The notes under the pieces: model-generated
What the model saw: the letters and a program-made list of their open reading frames with translations, nothing else
The model's database searches: none
Told to the model about the DNA's origin: nothing
Translations under genes and position numbers: made by a program
Assembly (NCBI GenBank): GCA_037379885.1
Contig: JARRJC010000016.1
Location: 1-39,388, forward strand
Source of the DNA: Limibacillus sp.
GTDB taxonomy: Bacteria; Pseudomonadota; Alphaproteobacteria; Kiloniellales; CECT-8803
Reading direction: 5' to 3'
DNA length: 39,388 nucleotides
In this document: positions 24,445 to 31,912 of the stretch, one piece after another
Layout: each line of letters opens with the position of its first letter
How positions within the stretch are numbered: the stretch's first letter is position 1

Positions 24445-26265
24445 ATGTCCGGCAACTCGATCCTGAATCTCAGCCATCAACTGCGGCGCGCTCGGCGCAG
24501 CAGCTATTTGCTTCTGGCGCGCAACCGTTCTGCCTTGTCCAACCCGCATCTGAGGCTTTTCTTCTATTCGATCGCCATCGGTCTCGCTTCGGGCGCCGCC
24601 GCCGTGCTGTTCCGCCATGCCGTGGACCTGATCCAGTGGGCTTTTCTGTCCGACCGGGGCGAGAACATTCTGCTCTTCATTGCCGATGTGCCCTGGTGGC
24701 GCGTCTTGCTGGCGCCGGCGCTGGGCGGGTTGATGATCGGTCTTGCCGCCTACTACTTCCTTCCTGACCGTCGGCCGCAATCGGTCGCCCAGGTGATCGA
24801 GGTGGCCGCGCTGCGTGGCGGCAGGATGTCGCTGAAGGACGGGGCGAAGATCGCGCTGGTCAACGCGGCTTCGGTTGGCGTCGGCGGCTCCGTCGGTCGC
24901 GAAGGGCCGGTGGTTCATCTCGGCGCTTCCATTGGGGCCTGGGTCGCCAAACGCCTGCATCTGGGGCGCGCCATGAGCCGCACGCTCTTGGGCTGCGGCG
25001 TGGCGGCGGCGGTGGCGGCCTCCTTCAACGCGCCGATCGCCGGTGTCTTCTTCGCGCTGGAGGTGGTGGTCGGACACTATGCCCTCTCCGCCTTTGCGCC
25101 GGTGGTGGTGGCGGGCGTGCTGGGCACCATCGTCAGCCGCATGGTCTACGGCGACTTCCCCGCCTTCGTCCTGCCGCAGAGTTACGAGATCACCTCGTTC
25201 TTCGAGTTCCCGGCCTTCGCGCTCCTGGGCGTCATCAGCGCCATGGCGGCCATCCTCTTCATGCGCTCCATCATGACCGTCGAAGACACCTGGAGCCGTC
25301 TGCCGCAGGTCCCGCCCTGGCTGCGGCCGGCCATTGGCGGGCTGGGCGTCGGGGTGATCGCCGTTTTCTTCCCCCAGGTGCTGGGCGTCGGCTACGGGGC
25401 GACCGATCAGGCGCTTCAGGAACTGCTGCCGCTCTGGCTCCTGTTCGCGCTGATCCTCATGAAGACCCTGGCGACGGCCTTGTCGCTGGGCTCGGGCTTC
25501 GGCGGCGGGGTCTTCTCGCCCTCGCTCTTCCTGGGGGCCATGATCGGCGGGTCCTTCGGCGTGGTGGCGACCTCGGTGTTCCCGGCGCTCTCCTCGGGCC
25601 ACGGCGCCTACACCATCGTCGGCATGGGAGCGGTCGCAGGCGCAGTCTTGGGCGCGCCCATCTCCACCATGCTGATCATCTTCGAGATGACCTCGGACTA
25701 TGCGCTCACCATCGCGGTGATGATCGCAACGGCCGTCGCCTCGATCATCACCCAGCAGCTTTTCGGCCGTTCCTTCTTCCAGTGGCAGCTTGAGCGGCGC
25801 GGCATCACGCTGGGCGGCGGCCGCGAGGTCGGGCTTCTGCGCGCGCTGGAGGTCACCGGCTTCGCCGACAAGAAGGTCGAGAGCGTCTCTCCGGACACGC
25901 CGCTCGCACAGGTGCGCTCGCGCCTTTCCGCTGCGCCCTGGAGCCTGCTGGTGGTGAACGACGCCGAGGGCCGCCTCGAAGGCCTGATCGGCTTTCCCGA
26001 CCTGGGCGAACTGGCCTTCGACCGGGACCGCGACGGCGAACTGCGGGCCTCGGACGTGATGCACAAGGCGGGCTACTCCCTGGTCAGCAGCGACAACCTT
26101 CAGGCCGCCGTCCAGGCCTTCACCTCCTCTGGCGAGGTGCATCTGCCTGTGATCAACAACCGGGAGGAGCGCCGCTTCATCGGCATGGTCCATGAGCACG
26201 AGGTCATGGCCGCCTACCACAAGACCCTGGTCCAGGCCCGCAAGGAAGAACGCGGGGAAGTCTAG
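24445..26265 (+). CDS. CLC-family chloride channel/transporter with C-terminal CBS domains
   Basis: The 606-residue product has about ten hydrophobic helices of the CLC fold and the signature loops GSVGREGPVVHLG (GREGP at about 151-155, including the gating Glu), and GSGFGGGVFSPSLFLGA. After about residue 440 come two CBS domains (VSPDTPLAQVRSRLS..., ASDVMHKAGYSLVSSDNLQAAVQAF) that bind adenine nucleotides in this family. It conducts or exchanges chloride (or related anions) across the inner membrane. ATGs at 24442 and 24445 are both possible; an in-frame GTG at 24409 has no ribosome-binding site. Its TAG overlaps the TAG of the convergent gene in a CTAG palindrome. Confidence 0.92.
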   Translation: MSGNSILNLSHQLRRARRSSYLLLARNRSALSNPHLRLFFYSIAIGLASGAAAVLFRHAVDLIQWAFLSDRGENILLFIADVPWWRVLLAPALGGLMIGLAAYYFLPDRRPQSVAQVIEVAALRGGRMSLKDGAKIALVNAASVGVGGSVGREGPVVHLGASIGAWVAKRLHLGRAMSRTLLGCGVAAAVAASFNAPIAGVFFALEVVVGHYALSAFAPVVVAGVLGTIVSRMVYGDFPAFVLPQSYEITSFFEFPAFALLGVISAMAAILFMRSIMTVEDTWSRLPQVPPWLRPAIGGLGVGVIAVFFPQVLGVGYGATDQALQELLPLWLLFALILMKTLATALSLGSGFGGGVFSPSLFLGAMIGGSFGVVATSVFPALSSGHGAYTIVGMGAVAGAVLGAPISTMLIIFEMTSDYALTIAVMIATAVASIITQQLFGRSFFQWQLERRGITLGGGREVGLLRALEVTGFADKKVESVSPDTPLAQVRSRLSAAPWSLLVVNDAEGRLEGLIGFPDLGELAFDRDRDGELRASDVMHKAGYSLVSSDNLQAAVQAFTSSGEVHLPVINNREERRFIGMVHEHEVMAAYHKTLVQARKEERGEV

Positions 26266-27398
26266 TTTTCCAGGAGGTAGCCTTCGCGGCCTTCCAGCTT
26301 CTCGGTGCCGACGATCTTGGCGACCGTGGCGCCGGGAACCACCCACTTGTGAGAGCGGAGCGAGAGCACCAGACCGTCCGTGCCCGCGTGGACGGCGATG
26401 CGCGCCCGGCCCAGGTCCTCCGCGCCGGGATCGACGATCTCGGCGATCACCTGACCGCGGGTGACTGTCTCGCCCAGCTTCACGTGATAGGCCGCGATTC
26501 CGGGAATCGGCGCCTTCACCACCTCGGTCGCCGCCAAGTCGGTCGCCTCGCACTTCATGGCCTTGGCCTTCGGGGCCTTCCCGCCGATCACGCCGCGCCG
26601 CTGCAGCGCGCTGAAGATCGCCTCTGCGTCGGCCTCTCCCAGGGCGTCGGAGACGTCCGCCTGCCCGCGAAGCTCAACGGTTATGGAGAGCGGAGGCTTG
26701 GGGATCGCGGCCTTGGGGTGCGCCTTGGCGAGGCGTATCCACGGCGTGGAGAAGGCCTCGTCGAAGGAGCCGCCGCCCGAATCCTCGGCCGTCAGCACGG
26801 CGCGGCAGTCGAGGCCCGCGGCGAGGTCCGCCGCCTCCGGCCAGGACTGCGGCACGATGTAGAGGTGCGCCAGCGAGTCGTCGTCGCAGTGCAGATCGAG
26901 AATCACGTCGGCGTTGTAGGCAAGACCGCAAAGCGTCTTGCGCAGGCTCTCCAGCTCGTCGACCGGGTCCCAGGCGTGGAGGTGCGTGGCCATGGCGGTC
27001 TGCACGACCTTGCGGTTGCGCGCCTCGTCCGTGCCGAGCTCTCCGGCCACCCGCTCGCCGATCGCCTCGAAGAGGTCCGGCCAGGCACGGTTGAAGTTAC
27101 CCTTCCCCGACAGTTCGTAGCGCCCGATCTGTTGATCGAGGAGCATCTGGGACAGGCCGATGGGGTTGGCGTAGGGGACCAGCACGATCTCCCCCAGCAC
27201 TTCCGCGTCACCCAGGAGGCGGCGCAGGTGATGGGCCACCATCATGCCCGGCGTCTCGTCGGCGTGGAGCGAGGCCTGGATATAGGCCTTGGGGCCCGCG
27301 CCCTTCTTGCCGTATCGCAGCACCAGCAGGTCGCGTTGCGTGCCGGGGCCGGCGGGGGCGAGGGGGATGCGCTCGATCTCTGGCGTCATGAGGGTCAA
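26262..27398 (-). CDS. Succinylglutamate desuccinylase/aspartoacylase (M14) family protein
   Basis: The 378-residue product is a zinc carboxypeptidase-fold amidohydrolase of the AstE/ASPA group. The zinc ligands are recognisable: His45 and Glu48 in SLHADETPG, and His170 in ILDLHCDD, with the catalytic Glu probably in ITVELRGQ. The C-terminal ~90 residues (IPGIAAYHVKLGETVTRGQVIAEIVDPG) resemble a biotinyl/lipoyl-like barrel found in this subfamily. It cleaves an N-acyl amino acid or a related amide; the actual substrate is unknown. No arginine-succinyltransferase genes are near, so an AST-pathway role is not supported. It is convergent with the CLC gene. Confidence 0.86.
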   Translation of the reverse strand: MTLMTPEIERIPLAPAGPGTQRDLLVLRYGKKGAGPKAYIQASLHADETPGMMVAHHLRRLLGDAEVLGEIVLVPYANPIGLSQMLLDQQIGRYELSGKGNFNRAWPDLFEAIGERVAGELGTDEARNRKVVQTAMATHLHAWDPVDELESLRKTLCGLAYNADVILDLHCDDDSLAHLYIVPQSWPEAADLAAGLDCRAVLTAEDSGGGSFDEAFSTPWIRLAKAHPKAAIPKPPLSITVELRGQADVSDALGEADAEAIFSALQRRGVIGGKAPKAKAMKCEATDLAATEVVKAPIPGIAAYHVKLGETVTRGQVIAEIVDPGAEDLGRARIAVHAGTDGLVLSLRSHKWVVPGATVAKIVGTEKLEGREGYLLEN

Positions 27399-27522
27399 AC
27401 CTTGGCTGGAAATCCAAGCGCCTGCGCGCCGGGACGGGAGAGGGTCGGAGGTGAGAGTCTTGCCCCTTTCCCCGCCTTGCCGTCAAGCCGTGGAGAGCTG
27501 TGAATTTTCCCCGCTCCGGGGT

Positions 27523-27551
27523 CTGACTAAGGCCTCTCTCTGCGCTATAGT
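27523..27551 (+). promoter_or_regulatory. Promoter predicting a leaderless uvrD transcript
   Basis: CTGACT (27523-27528) and TATAGT (27546-27551) are 17 bp apart. Initiation 6-8 bp after the -10 box would fall at about 27558-27559, the A of the uvrD start codon. No Shine-Dalgarno precedes that ATG. Confidence 0.5.
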
Positions 27552-27558
27552 CCTCGGC

Positions 27559-29838
27559 ATGTCGGAGTCGATCAGCGCCCGGGCCGCCGCCAAGCCCGCC
27601 TACCTCGATACGCTCAACCAGGCCCAGCGCGACGCGGTGGAGGCGCTGGACGGTCCCGTGCTGGTCCTGGCGGGCGCGGGCACCGGCAAGACGCGGGTCC
27701 TGACGACCCGTCTGGCCCACCTGCTCTACAGCGGCAAATGCCAGCCTGGCCAGGTTCTCGCCGTCACCTTCACCAACAAGGCGGCGCGCGAGATGAAGGA
27801 CCGCGTCGCCCAGCTCCTCGGTCTCGCGGAGGTCGAGAACTGGTGGATGGGGACCTTCCACTCGCTCGCCGCGCGCATCCTGCGCCGCCATGCCGAGCGG
27901 ATCGGGCTCCAGTCCAACTTCACCATCATCGATCAGGACGATCAGCTGCGGCTGGTCAAGCAGCTGCTGCGCGCTGAGCAGATCGACGACAAGAAGTGGC
28001 CGGCGCGGGTGGTCCATTCGGTGATCGAGCGCTGGAAGGACAAGGGCCTGACCCCCGACAAGCTGGCCGCCGCCGACGGGGGTGAACTGGCGGGCGGGCG
28101 CGCGGTCGAGATCTACCGGCTCTATCAGGAGCGCCTCTTGACCCTGAACGCCTGCGATTTCGGCGACCTGCTGCTGCATTGCCTGTCGCTGTTCCAGCAG
28201 CATGAGGACGTGCTGGCGGAGTATCACCGCCGCTTCCGCTACATTCTGGTGGACGAGTACCAGGACACCAACGTGGCGCAATACCTCTGGCTGCGGCTGC
28301 TGGCTCAGGGTCACAAGAACATCTGCTGCGTCGGCGACGACGACCAGTCGATCTACGGCTGGCGCGGCGCGGAGGTCGGCAACATCCTGCGCTTCGAAGA
28401 GGACTTCCCCGGCGCCAAGGTGGTCCGGCTGGAGCGGAACTACCGCTCGACCGGCAATATTCTGGACGCCGCGTCCTCGGTCATTGCGAGGAACGAGGGC
28501 CGCCTGGGCAAGACGCTCTGGACTGAAGACGAACGGGGCGAGCCCGTACGCGTACGCGGTCTCTGGGACGGCGAGGCCGAAGCCCGCTTCGTCGGCGAGG
28601 AGGTCGAGAGGCTTCAGCGCGAGGGCCACGACCTGTCGCAGATCGCGATCCTGCTGCGCACCTCCGCGCAGAGCCGCGAGTTCGAGGAACGCTTCATCAC
28701 GCTGGGGCTGCCCTACCGCGTGGTCGGCGGCCCGCGCTTTTACGAGCGTCTGGAGATCCGTGACGCCATGGCCTATCTGCGGCTGCTTCAGTCGGCCTCC
28801 GACGATCTGGCCTTCGAGCGCATCGTCAACAAGCCAAAGCGCGGCCTGGGCGACGCCACCCTGCGCCTGCTCCATCAGGTGGCGCGCGCCGGGGAGATGC
28901 CGCTGACCACCGCCGCCCGGCAGGTGATCGAGACCGATGAGCTGCGGCCCCAGGCGCGCAACGCCTTGCGCGACCTGATGCTGGACCTCGACCGCTGGGC
29001 CGGGATGGTCGGCTCCACGCCGCATCCGGAACTGGCCGAGATCGTCCTGGACGAGTCCGGCTATACCGATATGTGGCAGCAGGACAAGACGGCGGACGCG
29101 CCGGGCCGCCTGGAGAACCTCAAGGAACTGATCAACGCCATGGCGGAGTTCGACTCCCTGGCGCAGTTCCTGGAGCACGTGTCCCTGGTCATGGAGACGG
29201 TGGAGAACAGCCATCAGGATCAGGTCACGCTGATGACGCTGCACGGCGCCAAGGGGCTGGAGTTCGACACGGTCTTCCTGGCCGGGTGGGAGGAGGGGCT
29301 CTTTCCCAACCAGCGCGCCATGGACGAGAACGGGCTGAAGGGCCTGGAGGAGGAGCGGCGCCTCGCCTATGTCGGGCTGACCCGCGCGCGCAAACGGGCC
29401 ATCGTCTCCTTCGTCGCCAACAGGCGGCTGCACGGGTCCTGGGCGGCGGCGCTGCCGTCGCGCTTCATCGACGAGCTGCCCGAGGACGCGGTCGAGGTTG
29501 AGAGCGAGTCCGGCCTTTACGGCGCGCCCGGAAACTACGGGGCCTTTGGCGGCGCTTCGGCTTGGGGCGGCGGTTGGAACCAGCAGCGCCAGACGCCCGG
29601 CTATCAGCGCGCCCAGGAATACGGCAAGCGCCCGCAGCGCTTCATCGAGGGTGTCGCGGAGGAGGTCACCACGCTGTCCGGCGAGGGCTACAAGAAGGGC
29701 GAGCGGGTGTTCCACAACAAGTTCGGCTACGGGGTCGTCAGCGCGCGCGAGGGCGAACGCCTCACCATCAATTTCGAAAAGGCGGGGCAGAAGAAGGTCA
29801 TGGCCTCCTTCGTGGTACCCGCGGATCAGGCGGGATGA
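27559..29838 (+). CDS. uvrD: UvrD/PcrA-type superfamily 1 DNA helicase
   Basis: This 3'-5' helicase acts in nucleotide-excision and mismatch repair and clears RecA or transcription complexes. The 759-residue product has the SF1A motifs in order: Q-motif LNQAQRDAV, Walker A AGAGTGKT (38-45), TFTNKAAREM, FHSLAARILR, DEYQDTN (from about 232), GDDDQSIYGWRGA, VRLERNYRST, VTLMTLHGAKGLEFDTVF and AYVGLTRARKR. After a Gly-rich linker (about 655-680) the C-terminal 60 residues form the Tudor-like RNA-polymerase-contact domain (GYKKGERVFHNKFGYGVV). Length and architecture are standard for alphaproteobacteria. prmA starts 4 bp after the stop. Confidence 0.95.
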   Translation: MSESISARAAAKPAYLDTLNQAQRDAVEALDGPVLVLAGAGTGKTRVLTTRLAHLLYSGKCQPGQVLAVTFTNKAAREMKDRVAQLLGLAEVENWWMGTFHSLAARILRRHAERIGLQSNFTIIDQDDQLRLVKQLLRAEQIDDKKWPARVVHSVIERWKDKGLTPDKLAAADGGELAGGRAVEIYRLYQERLLTLNACDFGDLLLHCLSLFQQHEDVLAEYHRRFRYILVDEYQDTNVAQYLWLRLLAQGHKNICCVGDDDQSIYGWRGAEVGNILRFEEDFPGAKVVRLERNYRSTGNILDAASSVIARNEGRLGKTLWTEDERGEPVRVRGLWDGEAEARFVGEEVERLQREGHDLSQIAILLRTSAQSREFEERFITLGLPYRVVGGPRFYERLEIRDAMAYLRLLQSASDDLAFERIVNKPKRGLGDATLRLLHQVARAGEMPLTTAARQVIETDELRPQARNALRDLMLDLDRWAGMVGSTPHPELAEIVLDESGYTDMWQQDKTADAPGRLENLKELINAMAEFDSLAQFLEHVSLVMETVENSHQDQVTLMTLHGAKGLEFDTVFLAGWEEGLFPNQRAMDENGLKGLEEERRLAYVGLTRARKRAIVSFVANRRLHGSWAAALPSRFIDELPEDAVEVESESGLYGAPGNYGAFGGASAWGGGWNQQRQTPGYQRAQEYGKRPQRFIEGVAEEVTTLSGEGYKKGERVFHNKFGYGVVSAREGERLTINFEKAGQKKVMASFVVPADQAG

Positions 29839-29842
29839 CCGG

Positions 29843-30724
29843 ATGAGCGGGAACGGCTGGCGCGTTGACCTCTCCTTTCCAGCGGAGAAACTGGCGATCC
29901 TGGACGAGGCGCTGAGCGGCCTCGGCGGGGCCTTGGTGACCGGCGGCCCGGACCAGAGCGGCCTGGTTCCCGTCACCCTCTATCTGGAGAACGAGCCCGA
30001 GCGCCCCGCGCTGGTGGCCGCGCTTTCGCTGGCCGCGGCGGCGTCGGGTTGCGAAGCGCCCGACTACAAGGCCGAGCCGCTGCCACCCACCGACTGGGTG
30101 GCCGAAAGCCAGAAATCGCTGCCGCCGATCCGCGCGGGCCGGTTTTTCCTGCACGGCTCCCACACGAGCGAGCGGCCCTCGGGCGGGGCCATCCCGCTCT
30201 TGATCGACGCCAACCAGGCCTTCGGCACCGGGCGGCACGAGACCACGCGCGGCTGCCTTCTGGCCTTGCAGGACCTGCAGAGTTTCGGGGTCAGCTGGCG
30301 GGGCCGCGCGCTCGACATGGGCTGCGGCTCCGGCGTGCTGGCCATGGCCATGGCGGCGCTCTGGAAGAAGCCGGTCCTGGGGGTGGACAACGACCCGGCC
30401 TCGGTCCTGGTGGCGCGGGAAAATGCGCGGCTGAACGGGCTCGCGCCCTTGCTGCGTTACGAGTACGGCGAAGGCTACCGCAGCGCGCTGGTGCGTGCGG
30501 ACGCGCCCTACGACCTGATCGTCGCCAACATCCTGGCGGCCCCGCTCTGCGCCATGGCCGAGGACCTGAAGCGCAATCTGGCGCCGGGCGGGTTCGCCGT
30601 GCTGTCCGGCCTGCTCGCCAGCCAGGAGCGCATGGTGCGGCTGCGCCATCGCAACGCCGGTCTGATCCTGGCCGGACGCTACCCCTTGGCGGAATGGATG
30701 ACCTTGGTGCTCCAGCGCGCCTAG
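29843..30724 (+). CDS. prmA: Ribosomal protein L11 methyltransferase
   Basis: PrmA trimethylates ribosomal protein L11 with S-adenosylmethionine. The 293-residue product has the N-terminal substrate-recognition domain (about 1-100), an AFGTGRHETTRGCL motif linking to the SAM-binding Rossmann domain (LDMGCGSGVLAMAMA near 156-170) and the catalytic region DLIVANILAAPL. These are diagnostic for PrmA. It follows uvrD by 4 bp with the ATG embedded in CCGGATGAGC. Its TAG lies in the first unit of a tandem repeat shared with the convergent DUF2474 gene. Confidence 0.93.
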   Translation: MSGNGWRVDLSFPAEKLAILDEALSGLGGALVTGGPDQSGLVPVTLYLENEPERPALVAALSLAAAASGCEAPDYKAEPLPPTDWVAESQKSLPPIRAGRFFLHGSHTSERPSGGAIPLLIDANQAFGTGRHETTRGCLLALQDLQSFGVSWRGRALDMGCGSGVLAMAMAALWKKPVLGVDNDPASVLVARENARLNGLAPLLRYEYGEGYRSALVRADAPYDLIVANILAAPLCAMAEDLKRNLAPGGFAVLSGLLASQERMVRLRHRNAGLILAGRYPLAEWMTLVLQRA

Positions 30725-30781
30725 GGCGCGAGGGCGCTCCAAACGCGCCCAGAGCGCGAGGGCGCTCCAACGCGCCTAGGG
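30709..30781. repeat. Three-copy 27/28-bp tandem repeat covering two convergent stop codons
   Basis: Units start at GCTCCA: 30709-30735, 30736-30763 and a partial unit from 30764. Unit 1 contains the prmA stop (CTAG at 30721-30724), unit 3 the stop of the DUF2474 gene (CTAG at 30776-30779), and unit 2 has CCAG instead. Collapsing the repeat would put both stops on one CTAG. Confidence 0.85.
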
Positions 30782-30895
30782 GGCCAGCACCGCCCGGATC
30801 AGCAGCCCGACCAGCGTCACCGCCAGCACCCCGCCCAGCCAGAGCAGGACGAACCAGCCGAGCCGTCTGGAGAGCCGAGGCTTGTCCTCAGCCAT
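30776..30895 (-). CDS. DUF2474 family small membrane protein (CydX-like)
   Basis: The 39-residue product has a basic N-terminus (MAEDKPRLSRRLGW) and one membrane helix (about residues 14-34), matching the DUF2474 family that follows cydB in many proteobacteria. It is a probable small accessory subunit of the bd-type quinol oxidase, analogous to CydX/CydS, which stabilise the haem site (function by analogy). The ATG overlaps the cydB stop (TGATG), so translation is coupled. Confidence 0.82.
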   Translation of the reverse strand: MAEDKPRLSRRLGWFVLLWLGGVLAVTLVGLLIRAVLAP

Positions 30896-31899
30896 CAGTG
30901 ATAGCCTTCGTCCGGGTCCACCTTGCCGCGGAAGATCCAGTAGGCGTAGGCCGTGTAGCAGAGGATGATCGGGATCAGGAAGAGAGCGCCGACCAGTAGG
31001 AACCCCAGACTCTTGTCCGGCGCCGCCGCCTGCCAGATGGTGATCGAAGGCGGCACCATGTAGGGGTAGAAGGAGATGCCGATCCCCGCGTAGCAGAGCA
31101 GGAAGACGCCCTGCGCGGAGAGGAAGGGCAGCCAGTCGTGATGCCGCTTCAGGCCCCACCAGAAACCCAGGCAGCAGAGCCCCACCAGCAGCGGCACGAT
31201 GATCGAGAAGGCCGCCGTCGGCCAGGCGAACCAGCGCGCCACATAGGCGGAGTTCTGGAACGGGGTGGCGAGGGAAACCGCGCCGATCAGAAGCAGCGTC
31301 ACGACGCCGCTGCGCCAGGCGTAGTCGCGCGCCCGCGCGGCCAGCAGCCCCTCGGTCTTCATGACCAGCCAACTGGCGCCCAGAAGCGCGTAGCCGATCA
31401 CCAGCGCGACGCCCGTCACGATGGAGAAGGGCGTCAGCCAGTCCCACCAGCCGCCGGCGTAGGCGCGGTTCTCCACCTCGATCCCCTGGACCAGCGCGCC
31501 CAGCGCGATCCCTTGCGCGAAGGCGGCGATCAGCGAGCCGCCGAAGAATCCCACGTCCCAGAGGATGCGGCTGCGCTGGGCGCGCGCCCGAAACTCGAAG
31601 GAGACGCCCCGGAAGATCAGCCCCAGCAGCATGGCGATGATCGGGGCGTAGAGCGCCGGGAGCACCGTGGCGTAGGCCAGCGGGAAGACCGCGAAGAGTC
31701 CGCCGCCGCCCAGCACCAGCCAGGTCTCGTTGCCGTCCCAGACCGGGGCGACGGAGTTCATGGCGAGGTCGCGCTCGCTGTCGTCGCCCAGGAAGGGGAA
31801 GAGGATGCCGACCCCCAGATCGAAGCCGTCCAGCACGACATAGGCACAGACGGCAAAGGCGATGAGGCCGGCCCAGATGAATGCGAGGTCGAGTTCCAT
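30895..31899 (-). CDS. cydB: Cytochrome bd-type quinol oxidase subunit II
   Basis: CydB is the structural partner of CydA in the bd-family terminal oxidase of the inner membrane. The 334-residue, multi-helix product starts with the family motif (FIWAGLIAFAVCAYVVLDGFDLGVG), followed by PVWDGNETWLVLGGGGLFAVFPLAYA and GLIFRGVSFEFR, and ends in LIPIILCYTAYAYWIFRGKV. A strong GGGGGAGGA ribosome-binding site precedes the ATG, 13 bp after the cydA stop. Confidence 0.95.
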   Translation of the reverse strand: MELDLAFIWAGLIAFAVCAYVVLDGFDLGVGILFPFLGDDSERDLAMNSVAPVWDGNETWLVLGGGGLFAVFPLAYATVLPALYAPIIAMLLGLIFRGVSFEFRARAQRSRILWDVGFFGGSLIAAFAQGIALGALVQGIEVENRAYAGGWWDWLTPFSIVTGVALVIGYALLGASWLVMKTEGLLAARARDYAWRSGVVTLLLIGAVSLATPFQNSAYVARWFAWPTAAFSIIVPLLVGLCCLGFWWGLKRHHDWLPFLSAQGVFLLCYAGIGISFYPYMVPPSITIWQAAAPDKSLGFLLVGALFLIPIILCYTAYAYWIFRGKVDPDEGYH

Positions 31900-31912
31900 G
31901 ACGTCCTCCCCC

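Noticed and set aside
24424-26553. A 709-codon minus-strand frame opposite the CLC gene
   Set aside because: Its product is His/Arg/Asp/Gly-rich with no family features, as expected from the antisense of a GC-rich gene. The plus-strand CLC protein has clear motifs.
26262-27398. An arginine-succinyltransferase pathway gene (astE)
   Set aside because: Only the fold matches; no astABCD genes are nearby and the C-terminal barrel is typical of the wider AstE/ASPA-like group.
27208-29976. A 922-codon minus-strand frame opposite uvrD
   Set aside because: It is the antisense shadow of uvrD; composition is repetitive and no motif is found.
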